NCBI GenBank assembly: GCA_023435305.1
Contig: JAEYRV010000039.1
Coordinates: 1-9,941 of the forward strand
Direction: 5' to 3'
Origin: Bacillota bacterium
GTDB lineage: Bacteria; Bacillota; Clostridia; Acetivibrionales; DTU013
DNA length: 9,941 nucleotides
Made by a program: the position numbers and the translations under genes. The notes beneath the pieces were generated by a model. That model made no database searches. It was not told where the DNA came from and saw only the letters and a list, made by a program, of their open reading frames with translations. This document shows, piece by piece, positions 1 to 5,438 of this stretch (the stretch's first letter is position 1; each line of letters opens with the position of its first letter).

Positions 1-124
1 AGCAAATATGTATAACTAGGGCTGGGATGACCCGAAGTCACGCTTGTGGAGACAGTAGGTTACGACCTCGATGAAGCAAGAATCCCCCAACTTCAAATCG
101 CTCGCGATTAAGTGGGGGAGATTC
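1..124 (+). ncRNA. 3' part of TnpB omega RNA (reRNA) scaffold
   Basis: In IS200/IS605 elements the TnpB guide RNA is made from the 3' end of tnpB through the transposon right end, and the guide is the flanking host DNA just beyond it. Bases 1-124 show the expected position, the conserved-looking run at 58-76, and a strong terminal hairpin at 81-123. If this reading is right, the guide starts near base 125-128 and reads into the 3' end of the SecB-like gene, antisense to its mRNA. The 5' end lies outside the window. Inferred from layout and motif recognition; not confirmed by folding or expression data. Confidence 0.5.
3..74 (+). CDS. tnpB: C-terminal tail of TnpB (partial, runs in from the left)
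   Basis: The frame starting at base 3 is open from the window edge to a TGA at 72-74 and encodes a tail containing TRAGMTRSHACGDS. I recall R-A-G-x-x-R-x-x-A-C-G-D tails at the C-terminus of IS200/IS605 TnpB (RNA-guided nuclease, IscB/Cas12 relative), just after its zinc-ribbon domain. The position immediately before the element's terminal hairpin is where the 3' end of tnpB is expected, overlapping the omega RNA. Only about 23 residues are visible, so neither catalytic residues nor integrity can be judged. It could instead be non-coding omega-RNA sequence that happens to be open. Confidence 0.4.
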   Translation, partial: QICITRAGMTRSHACGDSRLRPR

Positions 125-539
125 AATACTCTGTTTCACTGAAGTTCATAAGTGGTAGTACAAGAGGGGGGATATTTGCCTCAACGGTCATTAGTGTAAT
201 AATTGGGCGCAAGTAACTGTATAATGCAGCCGGAGCATTTTGTCTCAGCATAGCATCTAATTGAACAGTATCTTTTTCTAACACATCATCCCAGATAAAA
301 CAGCCTTGTATTTCAATATCCAGTTTAAACGGAACATTACCCAATTCTTCTGAAGAAAAAATACTAATACTCAATATTACGATTGATTCCGTCTTTTGCT
401 CATTATTATTCTTTAAAACACGTACATTATTACTGATTTCAAGTGCCACTTCTTTATTAAAGACAAAATCTTTATTTACTTCAAATTGTATATTTGTTAT
501 CTGTGGTTTTCCAAATATCTGAAAGATGCTTTCCCTCAT
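123..539 (-). CDS. SecB-like chaperone of a TAC system
   Basis: This is a predicted cytosolic SecB-family holdase of 138 aa, close to the usual SecB length of about 150. The diagnostic part is the C-terminal half. Residues 101-118 (NAPAALYSYLRPIITLMT) and 123-133 (IPPLVLPLMNF) match the SecB pattern in which a helix following an aromatic-Y/L-R element leads into the P-P-L-x-L-P-x-x-N-F motif. The N-terminal segment ITNIQFEVNKDF (14-25) fits the first SecB strand. The gene is last of three, 15 bp after the antitoxin stop, with AGAGGA about 9 bases before ATG. In TAC systems such as M. tuberculosis Rv1955-Rv1957, this protein stabilises the antitoxin rather than serving general export. The stop codon (TGA, 123-125) lies within the IS605 end, so a few native C-terminal residues may have been lost or replaced. 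Confidence 0.82.
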   Translation of the reverse strand: MRESIFQIFGKPQITNIQFEVNKDFVFNKEVALEISNNVRVLKNNNEQKTESIVILSISIFSSEELGNVPFKLDIEIQGCFIWDDVLEKDTVQLDAMLRQNAPAALYSYLRPIITLMTVEANIPPLVLPLMNFSETEY

Positions 540-554
540 ATTAAATATTCCTCT

Positions 555-1223
555 CTATACCGATAGTAATGGTTCTACTCTATTATCTGTTGAATATTTC
601 AAAAGTGAAGAGATAAAGCTGCCATTGCCATATGGATTTCTGCTGCAAGTTTCAACACAAATTTTTATAGCGGGAGCTACTTCTATATTGATGACAGTTT
701 TAATGTGCATTGCCTTATAAAAATTTCTTCCATTCATCTTTTTATATTGTTCATATGCAGCCGTATAGTATTTTTTATATGCTCTTTCAGAGATTGCCCC
801 CTTCGCTCTGTTCAGCATTTGTAAAAACCACTGAGGATCCGAGTCAATTTTTCTCAAAATGTCATCATGCGCCTGGTCCTGTACTTGATGGTTTTCATAT
901 CTGATAATTGTTGCTTTGCCCCAACCAAGAATATCAGAAAACTCTTTCTGACTCACTTTGTATTTTTCACGAATACGCTTTATTTCGACGGAAGTTAATA
1001 AACCTGATGCCTGTCTATATGCATCTTTCACTGCAAGACTATTAGCCCTGATCATTTCTTCATTTTCAAGATACTCGTCTGTATTTGAACAATATTCATA
1101 CATTGCGTTGAAATTTACAGTAATACCATTAAAAGTCCCATTTTCTTCAGTCTCTATAATATTTACAAGATGTTCTTGCATGCAACTTATGCATAACTTT
1201 TTCTCGCTCTTAAGAATTTTCAT
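555..1223 (-). CDS. MqsA/YgiT-like antitoxin with C-terminal chaperone-addiction-like extension
   Basis: A predicted DNA-binding antitoxin of 222 aa. Residues 1-55 form an MqsA/YgiT-type zinc-ribbon-like region with CxxC at C11/C14 and a second site C45-S-N-T-D49, where the usual fourth Cys is Asp. Residues 76-111 (LTSVEIKRIREKYKVSQKEF followed by LGWGKATIIRYE) are a clear XRE-type helix-turn-helix of the MqsA class, which binds the operon's own operator. E. coli MqsA is about 131 aa, so roughly residues 163-222 are extra. Such tails act as chaperone-addiction (ChAD) segments in TAC antitoxins, making the antitoxin aggregation- and protease-prone unless SecB-like protein binds. The start is supported by GGAGG 6 bases before the ATG. 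The gene begins 3 bp after the toxin stop, implying translational coupling, and 15 bp separate it from the chaperone gene. Confidence 0.8.
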   Translation of the reverse strand: MKILKSEKKLCISCMQEHLVNIIETEENGTFNGITVNFNAMYEYCSNTDEYLENEEMIRANSLAVKDAYRQASGLLTSVEIKRIREKYKVSQKEFSDILGWGKATIIRYENHQVQDQAHDDILRKIDSDPQWFLQMLNRAKGAISERAYKKYYTAAYEQYKKMNGRNFYKAMHIKTVINIEVAPAIKICVETCSRNPYGNGSFISSLLKYSTDNRVEPLLSV

Positions 1224-1226
1224 CCT

Positions 1227-1688
1227 TTACCTCCATTCCCTATAGGGGAAATCACTTGCTATAAATGCTTCTTCAGCAAAATGAAATGACATTACGAAGA
1301 TATAATTATCTCCTCCCATTCCCCTGGCATTTAGCAGTTCCACTCTGATTTTTATATATACATCTTTACCTGAGTATTTTTTACCAAAAACACGCATATC
1401 AGACCGCTCGGGAAATCTTATATCTTGAACGGTTTCTATATACTCCTGGTACTTAAGATGGGCAAGTTCGTATTTTAGAGCTTCAACTTCATCTTCATTT
1501 GGAAATAGCCGGTGTAATGTATATCGATTTGTAAATTTTTCATCCCTGTTATCATCAACTACTCTGTTTCTTTGAAATGCTATTTTAGCATGCCCACTAT
1601 TTAAAACATAGACAAGGCGTGCTAAAAATGCCTTTACGTCAGTCAGTCCCTCAATTCTTTTATTCTCGGATAATCCTCCTGATAACAT
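1227..1688 (-). CDS. Putative MqsR-like toxin of a TAC operon
   Basis: A 153-aa protein, first in the operon and 3 bp before the antitoxin. By position it is the toxin. The fold clue is weak but consistent with MqsR (RelE-like mRNA interferase): an N-terminal helix GLTDVKAFLARLVYVLNSG (14-32), then a helix-rich middle with NEDEVEALKYELAHLKYQEY (64-83), then two beta-strand blocks DVYIKIRV (109-116) and IFVMSFHFA (130-138). These resemble the VYLKI...LIVSF ending of E. coli MqsR (98 aa). This protein is about half again longer, with inserts around residues 40-60 and 117-128, so it may be a distinct toxin subfamily. The start has GAGGTGA 4 bases upstream of ATG. That ATG also overlaps a consensus -10 element (see the promoter entry). 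Catalytic residues cannot be assigned by eye. Confidence 0.6.
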   Translation of the reverse strand: MLSGGLSENKRIEGLTDVKAFLARLVYVLNSGHAKIAFQRNRVVDDNRDEKFTNRYTLHRLFPNEDEVEALKYELAHLKYQEYIETVQDIRFPERSDMRVFGKKYSGKDVYIKIRVELLNARGMGGDNYIFVMSFHFAEEAFIASDFPYREWR

Positions 1689-1715
1689 TATATCACCTCA
1701 GCCATAAACTGTCAA
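1687..1715 (-). promoter_or_regulatory. Full-consensus sigma-A promoter overlapping the toxin start codon (P2)
   Basis: Reading the minus strand, TTGACA (1710-1715) and TATAAT (1687-1692) are separated by exactly 17 bp, a perfect consensus match in both boxes. The predicted start of transcription is an A at about base 1680, eight bases inside the toxin ORF, so the RNA would lack the toxin ATG at 1686-1688. It would still contain the antitoxin and chaperone genes. The same bases also serve as the toxin ribosome binding site (GAGGTGA, 1693-1699), which could explain part of the likeness but not the -35 box or the exact spacing. Confidence 0.6.
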
Positions 1716-1716
1716 G

Positions 1717-1744
1717 AATAATGGTATCAATTGATACCATTATT
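1717..1744. promoter_or_regulatory. Perfect 28-bp palindrome, probable TAC operator
   Basis: The half-site AATAATGGTATCAA (1717-1730) is followed immediately by its exact reverse complement (1731-1744), with no spacer and no mismatch. It sits 29 bp upstream of the toxin ATG, touching the -35 box of P2 and overlapping the candidate -10 box of P1. MqsA-type antitoxins repress their own operons by binding palindromes as dimers, and this is the only strong palindrome in the intergenic region. That makes it the best candidate operator for the antitoxin's helix-turn-helix. Binding itself is inferred. Confidence 0.7.
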
Positions 1745-1747
1745 ATA
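1742..1747 (-). promoter_or_regulatory. Candidate -10 box of the toxin-carrying promoter (P1)
   Basis: On the minus strand TATAAT occurs at 1742-1747, overlapping the outer edge of the 28-bp palindrome. Transcription would start near base 1735, giving a leader of about 45 bases that includes the toxin ribosome binding site and ATG. No good -35 box is present at 16-18 bp (the best is ATAGTT, 1765-1770), so this would be a weak or activated promoter. It is the nearest recognisable source of a toxin-encoding mRNA. Confidence 0.35.
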
Positions 1748-1992
1748 TAGACACAGTATGACATAACTATATGTTTTGCATAACAATTATCTCATAAATT
1801 ACATTATTCAACAATATTTACTTATTATATTATGTAATTTGGCTAACCGTCTCTGTAACAGCGCTTTAAGCCCAAAAGGGGGGCGTGTTTATGAGGAAAT
1901 ATTTCATGAAATGTCGAAACAATTTATTCCATGTGATATTATCAACTTATGAGTGGCGATTTGAATTTGCTTTATGAAGGGAAACAGACGCT
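1745..1992. other. AT-rich divergent intergenic region between the TAC and Wadjet operons
   Basis: This stretch separates two divergent operons and must hold the Wadjet promoter. Bases 1745-1840 are strongly AT-rich. They contain a separated inverted repeat, AAATTACAT (1796-1804) and ATGTAATTT (1832-1840), with 27 bp between the arms. I found only weak matches to -35/-10 boxes on the plus strand (for example TTGCAT at 1776-1781 with TACATT at 1800-1805), so no promoter is assigned. Bases 1841-1890 are more GC-balanced and end in a G-rich ribosome-binding-like run (1877-1883) in front of a short ORF. I see no tRNA or recognisable riboswitch. Confidence 0.5.
1891..1977 (+). CDS. Possible 28-codon leader ORF upstream of jetD
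   Basis: ATG at 1891 opens 28 codons (MRKYFMKCRNNLFHVILSTY, then eight more) ending at TGA 1975-1977. It is preceded by AAGGGGGG (1876-1883), a near-consensus Shine-Dalgarno run 7 bases before the ATG and stronger than the one for jetD itself. It is in the same frame as jetD, whose ATG lies 15 bp after the stop, so its translation could couple to or gate jetD. The peptide resembles no family that I recognise. It may equally be a chance ORF; the ribosome binding site and placement are the only evidence. Confidence 0.28.
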   Translation: MRKYFMKCRNNLFHVILSTYEWRFEFAL

Positions 1993-3048
1993 ATGGATTT
2001 GGCGGTTATTTCAAAAAAGCTGATTGAGTATAAGGGCGCTAGAATCGCGGAAACAGAGCTCCGCGAATATATTCGATCTTCAGACTATAATGAGTATTTT
2101 GAAGCGATCAACAGCCTTGTTAAAAACGGTACTATCGCTCCGATAAAGAGTTCCGGCTCAAACGGTATGAATCCTCCGCTTTATAAAAGGTACAGCATAA
2201 TCAAACCAAGGCTCGATTACGGAGAGCTTATTCCGGAGATCCGTCTGCTGCAGGGCAGGCTTAATATCGAGGGCTATCTGGCTAATCCGGATAAGTATGT
2301 CAAACATAAATACTGGCTGTCACTGGTGGATACCTATTTAAAAACCTTTTCATGTATGCTTGATACTCCTATATCGATCAATGAAAGATCTTTCCAGTTA
2401 TTCGGGAAGGAAAAAGTGTTGAAAGAGGATAGTGAACTGGCCGATGTTCTTAATTTCAATCACGGTCTCAGAGAGATATTGAATTATTATGAAACTCCCG
2501 AGCCATTTTTCACATATGATACATTTCATGGCGATAATGCATCGAATGTGCGTAATATCCTTATTATTGAGAACAAGGACACTTGGCATACATTAAGGCG
2601 CATAATGGCATCGGGCCTGAATACCATTGCAGGCGTTAGGTTTGACAGCCTAATTTATGGTGAGGGCAAAAAAATCACTAGAAAGAAGGACTCTTTGACT
2701 GAATTCAGCTATAGCTTTTATGGAGATTCCCCAATATGCTATTATTATTTTGGTGACCTCGATTATGAAGGGATATGCATTGCGCAGGATTTGATCAAAG
2801 CAAACCCTTTGCTTCGGATCGAGGTGTTCAAGCCGCTTTATATAGCTATGCTGGAGGAAACTGGGAAGCTTGATCTGCCATTGCCTTATACAAAGGAAAA
2901 TCAGAATCGAAGGTCGGTTGATTGGTTTATTGAACTATTTGAAAAAGCCCGTCAGGATAGAATCATGGATATACTGCAAAGTGGCAGCTATATACCGCAG
3001 GAGATACTAAACCGGCAAAACCTGGCTGCGATTATTACATCCGGTTGA
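1993..3048 (+). CDS. jetD: JetD, Toprim DNA endonuclease of Wadjet
   Basis: The 351-aa nuclease subunit of a Wadjet anti-plasmid system. The N-terminal ~75 residues look like a winged helix (ISKKLIEYKGARIAETELRE, then NSLVKNGTIAPI and a PPLYKRY wing). A middle arm region follows. The C-terminal half is a Toprim fold related to topoisomerase VI A: strand plus catalytic Glu in ILIIENKDTW (E193), then the DxD motif in YYYFGDLDYEG (D255, D257). Near the C-terminus IPQEIL recalls the conserved Q-E stretch of JetD proteins. Known JetD cuts circular DNA that JetABC has extruded. The metal-binding residues appear intact. The start is the first in frame after a TGA at 1975-1977. AAGGG (1977-1981) lies about 11 bases upstream, a rather long spacing. 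The gene is first in the operon, 20 bp before jetA. Confidence 0.9.
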   Translation: MDLAVISKKLIEYKGARIAETELREYIRSSDYNEYFEAINSLVKNGTIAPIKSSGSNGMNPPLYKRYSIIKPRLDYGELIPEIRLLQGRLNIEGYLANPDKYVKHKYWLSLVDTYLKTFSCMLDTPISINERSFQLFGKEKVLKEDSELADVLNFNHGLREILNYYETPEPFFTYDTFHGDNASNVRNILIIENKDTWHTLRRIMASGLNTIAGVRFDSLIYGEGKKITRKKDSLTEFSYSFYGDSPICYYYFGDLDYEGICIAQDLIKANPLLRIEVFKPLYIAMLEETGKLDLPLPYTKENQNRRSVDWFIELFEKARQDRIMDILQSGSYIPQEILNRQNLAAIITSG

Positions 3049-3068
3049 TTGTGGAATGAGGTTTGAGC

Positions 3069-4745
3069 ATGTTTGATTTTTTGGAGAATTTCGAAAAGAG
3101 AATGGAATGGATCGGCATTGCCAGTTCCATCATAAATAGAAGGGGTAAAAACACGGAGTTGGAGAACCTTTTCGACGAAAATGAGATGACAAACATCATC
3201 ATTTCAGTGTTGCTTTTCATTATGGAGAAGACCCTTGAGGAAAATAATGAGTGCGAAATGCACCATATTGAAGCCTTTCTTGATCAGCTTACAAGGGAGT
3301 ACTATTCTAAAGCCTTCAACCAGTTTCAGATCAGGGACATTGCCGGCTACATTATCAAAGATATACTACAAAACAACGGGTCCAGATATGCTTACCCCCT
3401 TGTCAACTATACAAAGAGAGCGGTTGAGGAGATAACCATCAGACTTGTCAGTGATAAAATAATTGATGAAAAAAATGAGCGCAGAATTGTGTATATGCTG
3501 ACGAATCAGGGGTATGAATTCCTGTTTCGGATGCGGGAGGTCGATGAGGAGATACAGCTGACCATTGAACAGCTGAAGCTCAAGGAATACATTAAAAGAA
3601 AGAAGTTCTCCAGTGCAGTCAGACAGAGTTATGAACTGATCAAGCTGGTCCGTCAGAAAAAGAAGGACCTTGAGGGCTTTATACTTTCTATCCGACAAAA
3701 TATTCACAGTGTCGATATTGAGCAATATGAGGCGTTGATGAAGAGCACATACTCGATGCTGGCTGAAGAGTATGACACAATGGATGAAATCCAGAAAATG
3801 ATCCATATGGCAGAGGAGAAAATCAAGGAAGAAAACGCATCCGGCAGGGATTTTGAACAGAAGCTGTCGAAGGCCCGTGCTGAAATAATGGAGATCCACC
3901 ACAATATAGGGCTCGTGATATCTGAGCAAAGGGATCTCATAATAAACAGGACAAGCTTGTCGGATCTGTATATGGATACGATCAAAAGATCTTTTGAGTT
4001 CAGCTTTGAAAAACGATATGATTTTGAGGATGTCATACTGAATAATCTTGAGAGGTATACACAGGTGCTGGATAATTGCCTGAATCTGCTAAAACCGCTG
4101 TTTCTTCCTTCAAGAAGGAGTGTGCTGGGCATAGGTGATATATATGCCTCACAGGCAATAATCAAGGAAAGTACGGAACAGAGCTCCCATACAGTTAGCG
4201 TTGAGGAGATTGACGATTCAGCTGAAAGGGCAAGGATCAAAAGGATAGGTGAGCGCTTTGTTGCTTCGGTGGCATTGATAGTTTCCGAGGCAATGAAAGC
4301 TGCTGAGGATGAAGAAACCGGCGAGGTGATGCATACCGGTGAGGTAAGCCTGAGTGCAATAATCGACAAAACCAGGGAAACCGATCCACTGCTGTACGAT
4401 GAAATAGTCAGAGACAGGTGTATATTCCTTGTTGCTCTGAAGCTATATGATATAGGTACAGTAAATGTCTCGGGATTTTATGGGGGGTTGGGCCGCGTAA
4501 TAATGCAGCCGTCAGAAGAGTTCAACATAGAGTATTGCCTTGTTAAAGTCAGAAATATGATCGAGGGTATCGAGAAGCTCAAAGAGCTTCGTATTGAGAA
4601 AACCGGGAAAGAGATGGAAGTGACTATAGAAAGAACCGAAGATCGGTCCGGAAGACCGGAAGCGGATTTTACCGGGCCGGAAGTTAGAATAAAAAGTATT
4701 GAGACGATAAAAATGTCAAACCTGGTATTTAAGGCGGTGATGTAA
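3069..4745 (+). CDS. jetA: JetA, kleisin-like subunit of Wadjet
   Basis: A 558-aa predicted kleisin/MukF-like subunit that would bridge the JetC ATPase heads and bind JetB. Starting MFDFLENFEKRMEWIGIAS, it has an N-terminal winged-helix-rich region (about 1-170, ending with DEKNERRIVYMLTNQGYEFL). A long helical, probably coiled-coil centre follows (about 175-310: repeated E/K-rich heptad-like runs). A C-terminal helical/winged-helix domain lies at about 380-515, with a charged tail after it. I believe it belongs to the Wadjet JetA group annotated as DUF5716 in clostridia, from memory. The start at ATG 3069 is preferred over TTG 3063, because GAGG (3058-3061) is 7 bases from the ATG but only 1 from the TTG. 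The stop overlaps the jetB ATG by one base (TAATG), showing translational coupling and close stoichiometry. Confidence 0.85.
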   Translation: MFDFLENFEKRMEWIGIASSIINRRGKNTELENLFDENEMTNIIISVLLFIMEKTLEENNECEMHHIEAFLDQLTREYYSKAFNQFQIRDIAGYIIKDILQNNGSRYAYPLVNYTKRAVEEITIRLVSDKIIDEKNERRIVYMLTNQGYEFLFRMREVDEEIQLTIEQLKLKEYIKRKKFSSAVRQSYELIKLVRQKKKDLEGFILSIRQNIHSVDIEQYEALMKSTYSMLAEEYDTMDEIQKMIHMAEEKIKEENASGRDFEQKLSKARAEIMEIHHNIGLVISEQRDLIINRTSLSDLYMDTIKRSFEFSFEKRYDFEDVILNNLERYTQVLDNCLNLLKPLFLPSRRSVLGIGDIYASQAIIKESTEQSSHTVSVEEIDDSAERARIKRIGERFVASVALIVSEAMKAAEDEETGEVMHTGEVSLSAIIDKTRETDPLLYDEIVRDRCIFLVALKLYDIGTVNVSGFYGGLGRVIMQPSEEFNIEYCLVKVRNMIEGIEKLKELRIEKTGKEMEVTIERTEDRSGRPEADFTGPEVRIKSIETIKMSNLVFKAVM

Positions 4746-5437
4746 TGGAGCATGTCATTTCTGCGATCAAAATATTCAAGCTGCTTCTTTCGCAGGGTGA
4801 ATTCAATAGAAGGGAGCATACCCTTTTGTACAGCGAGTATCTGGAGTCGGAGGTCCAGGAGGTGCTGTCCCATTTCGAAGAGGAATTTGAATGCCGGTTT
4901 CTGAATTTTGATGAGACTGTTTATCTTGTTCCCAATATCGGCAGTCAGATAATTGGCGTGCAGCCTGGCGAGATCAAGCGCTATTTTGGCAGTAATGCGA
5001 CAAACAAGGATGTTTACCTTTCATACTACATCATGATGTTTATTCTGTATGAATTCTATAACGGGAAGAACAAGGATCCAAAAAGGACCGATTTTATCCA
5101 GCTTGGGCACCTGGTGAACGACCTTGATGAAAGGTTTGACAGGATCGGCGGGATGGAAAAGGGAGAGGTGGACCTTCTCGAGACTGAGTATGGTATCAAT
5201 CTTGCGTCGTGTGTGGAAATATGGAGCAATATGCTGGTGGATCATGAGTCAAAAAGAAGGACGAAGCTCAGGGTTATCGAGAATGTCGTGAAGATACTGG
5301 AGGAACACAAGCTGGCATATATTGTGGAGAATCAGATCAGGACAACGAGGAAGCTGGATGTGCTCATGAGGCAGTATTACCTTAGCGCAGATCGGGTGAA
5401 GCAAATAAATGAAGCCTTTGAGAGAGGTGAACTGTAG
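4745..5437 (+). CDS. jetB: JetB, KITE/MukE-like subunit of Wadjet
   Basis: A 230-aa predicted tandem winged-helix (KITE, MukE-like) subunit that dimerises and binds the JetA kleisin in the SMC complex. Seen in sequence: an all-alpha/winged-helix pattern, with a first wing around FECRFLNFDETVYLVPNIG (residues 49-67), a helical hydrophobic core VYLSYYIMMFILYEFYN (88-104), and a second winged-helix part ending with VVKILEEHKLAYIVENQIRT (about 180-199) and a helix-rich C-terminus. I recall relatives in clostridia labelled DUF6063 beside JetA. The assignment rests mainly on size and position between jetA and jetC. Translation starts on a one-base overlap with the jetA stop, with GGTGA just upstream, and the jetC ATG follows one base after its stop. 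Confidence 0.82.
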   Translation: MEHVISAIKIFKLLLSQGEFNRREHTLLYSEYLESEVQEVLSHFEEEFECRFLNFDETVYLVPNIGSQIIGVQPGEIKRYFGSNATNKDVYLSYYIMMFILYEFYNGKNKDPKRTDFIQLGHLVNDLDERFDRIGGMEKGEVDLLETEYGINLASCVEIWSNMLVDHESKRRTKLRVIENVVKILEEHKLAYIVENQIRTTRKLDVLMRQYYLSADRVKQINEAFERGEL

Positions 5438-5438
5438 A

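Larger units (their letters stand above)
1..126 (+). mobile_element. Right end of an IS200/IS605-family element (partial)
   Basis: This is the downstream end of an IS605-type transposon whose body lies left of the window. It carries the familiar run before the end (GTTACGACCTCGATGAAGC, positions 58-76), followed by a hairpin: CCCCC at 84-88 pairs with GGGGG at 114-118, ACTT at 90-93 with AAGT at 110-113, and AATCG at 96-100 with CGATT at 105-109 around a CTCG loop. AAT at 81-83 can pair with ATT at 121-123. Subterminal hairpins of this kind are recognised by the Y1 transposase TnpA in this family. The exact cleavage point is not visible; I place it at or just after TTCAAT (122-127). The element ends inside the 3' end of the SecB-like gene. 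The identification rests on recognition of the end sequence, not on a search. Confidence 0.65.

Noticed and set aside
1993..3048. JetD gene read as a topoisomerase VI A/Spo11 homologue
   Set aside because: It shares only the Toprim E and DxD motifs. Size, N-terminus and the adjoining jetABC genes fit JetD.
3063..3068. TTG start for JetA two codons upstream of ATG 3069
   Set aside because: The GAGG ribosome site is only one base from the TTG but 7 bases from the ATG.
3704..4369. Long minus-strand ORF opposite jetA (221 codons), and similar ones opposite jetC (for example 6473-7165)
   Set aside because: These are shadow frames of the jet genes. Their serine- and isoleucine-rich translations mirror coiled-coil codons, and none has a convincing ribosome binding site or motif.
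4640..4690. GC-rich small inverted repeats (GGTCCGGAAGACC region) near the end of jetA
   Set aside because: They are short, imperfect, inside coding sequence and without a following T-run, so there is no support for a terminator.
5190..5200. An 11-base copy of the TAC operator half-site (ATGGTATCAAT) inside jetB
   Set aside because: It is a single half-site within coding sequence, with no second arm and no promoter nearby. Most likely coincidence.
5409..5438. Longer N-terminus for JetC from ATG 5409
   Set aside because: It would overlap the end of jetB by 29 bases and has no good ribosome binding site. ATG 5439 has GAGGTGA 8 bases upstream and begins the natural head-domain strand.
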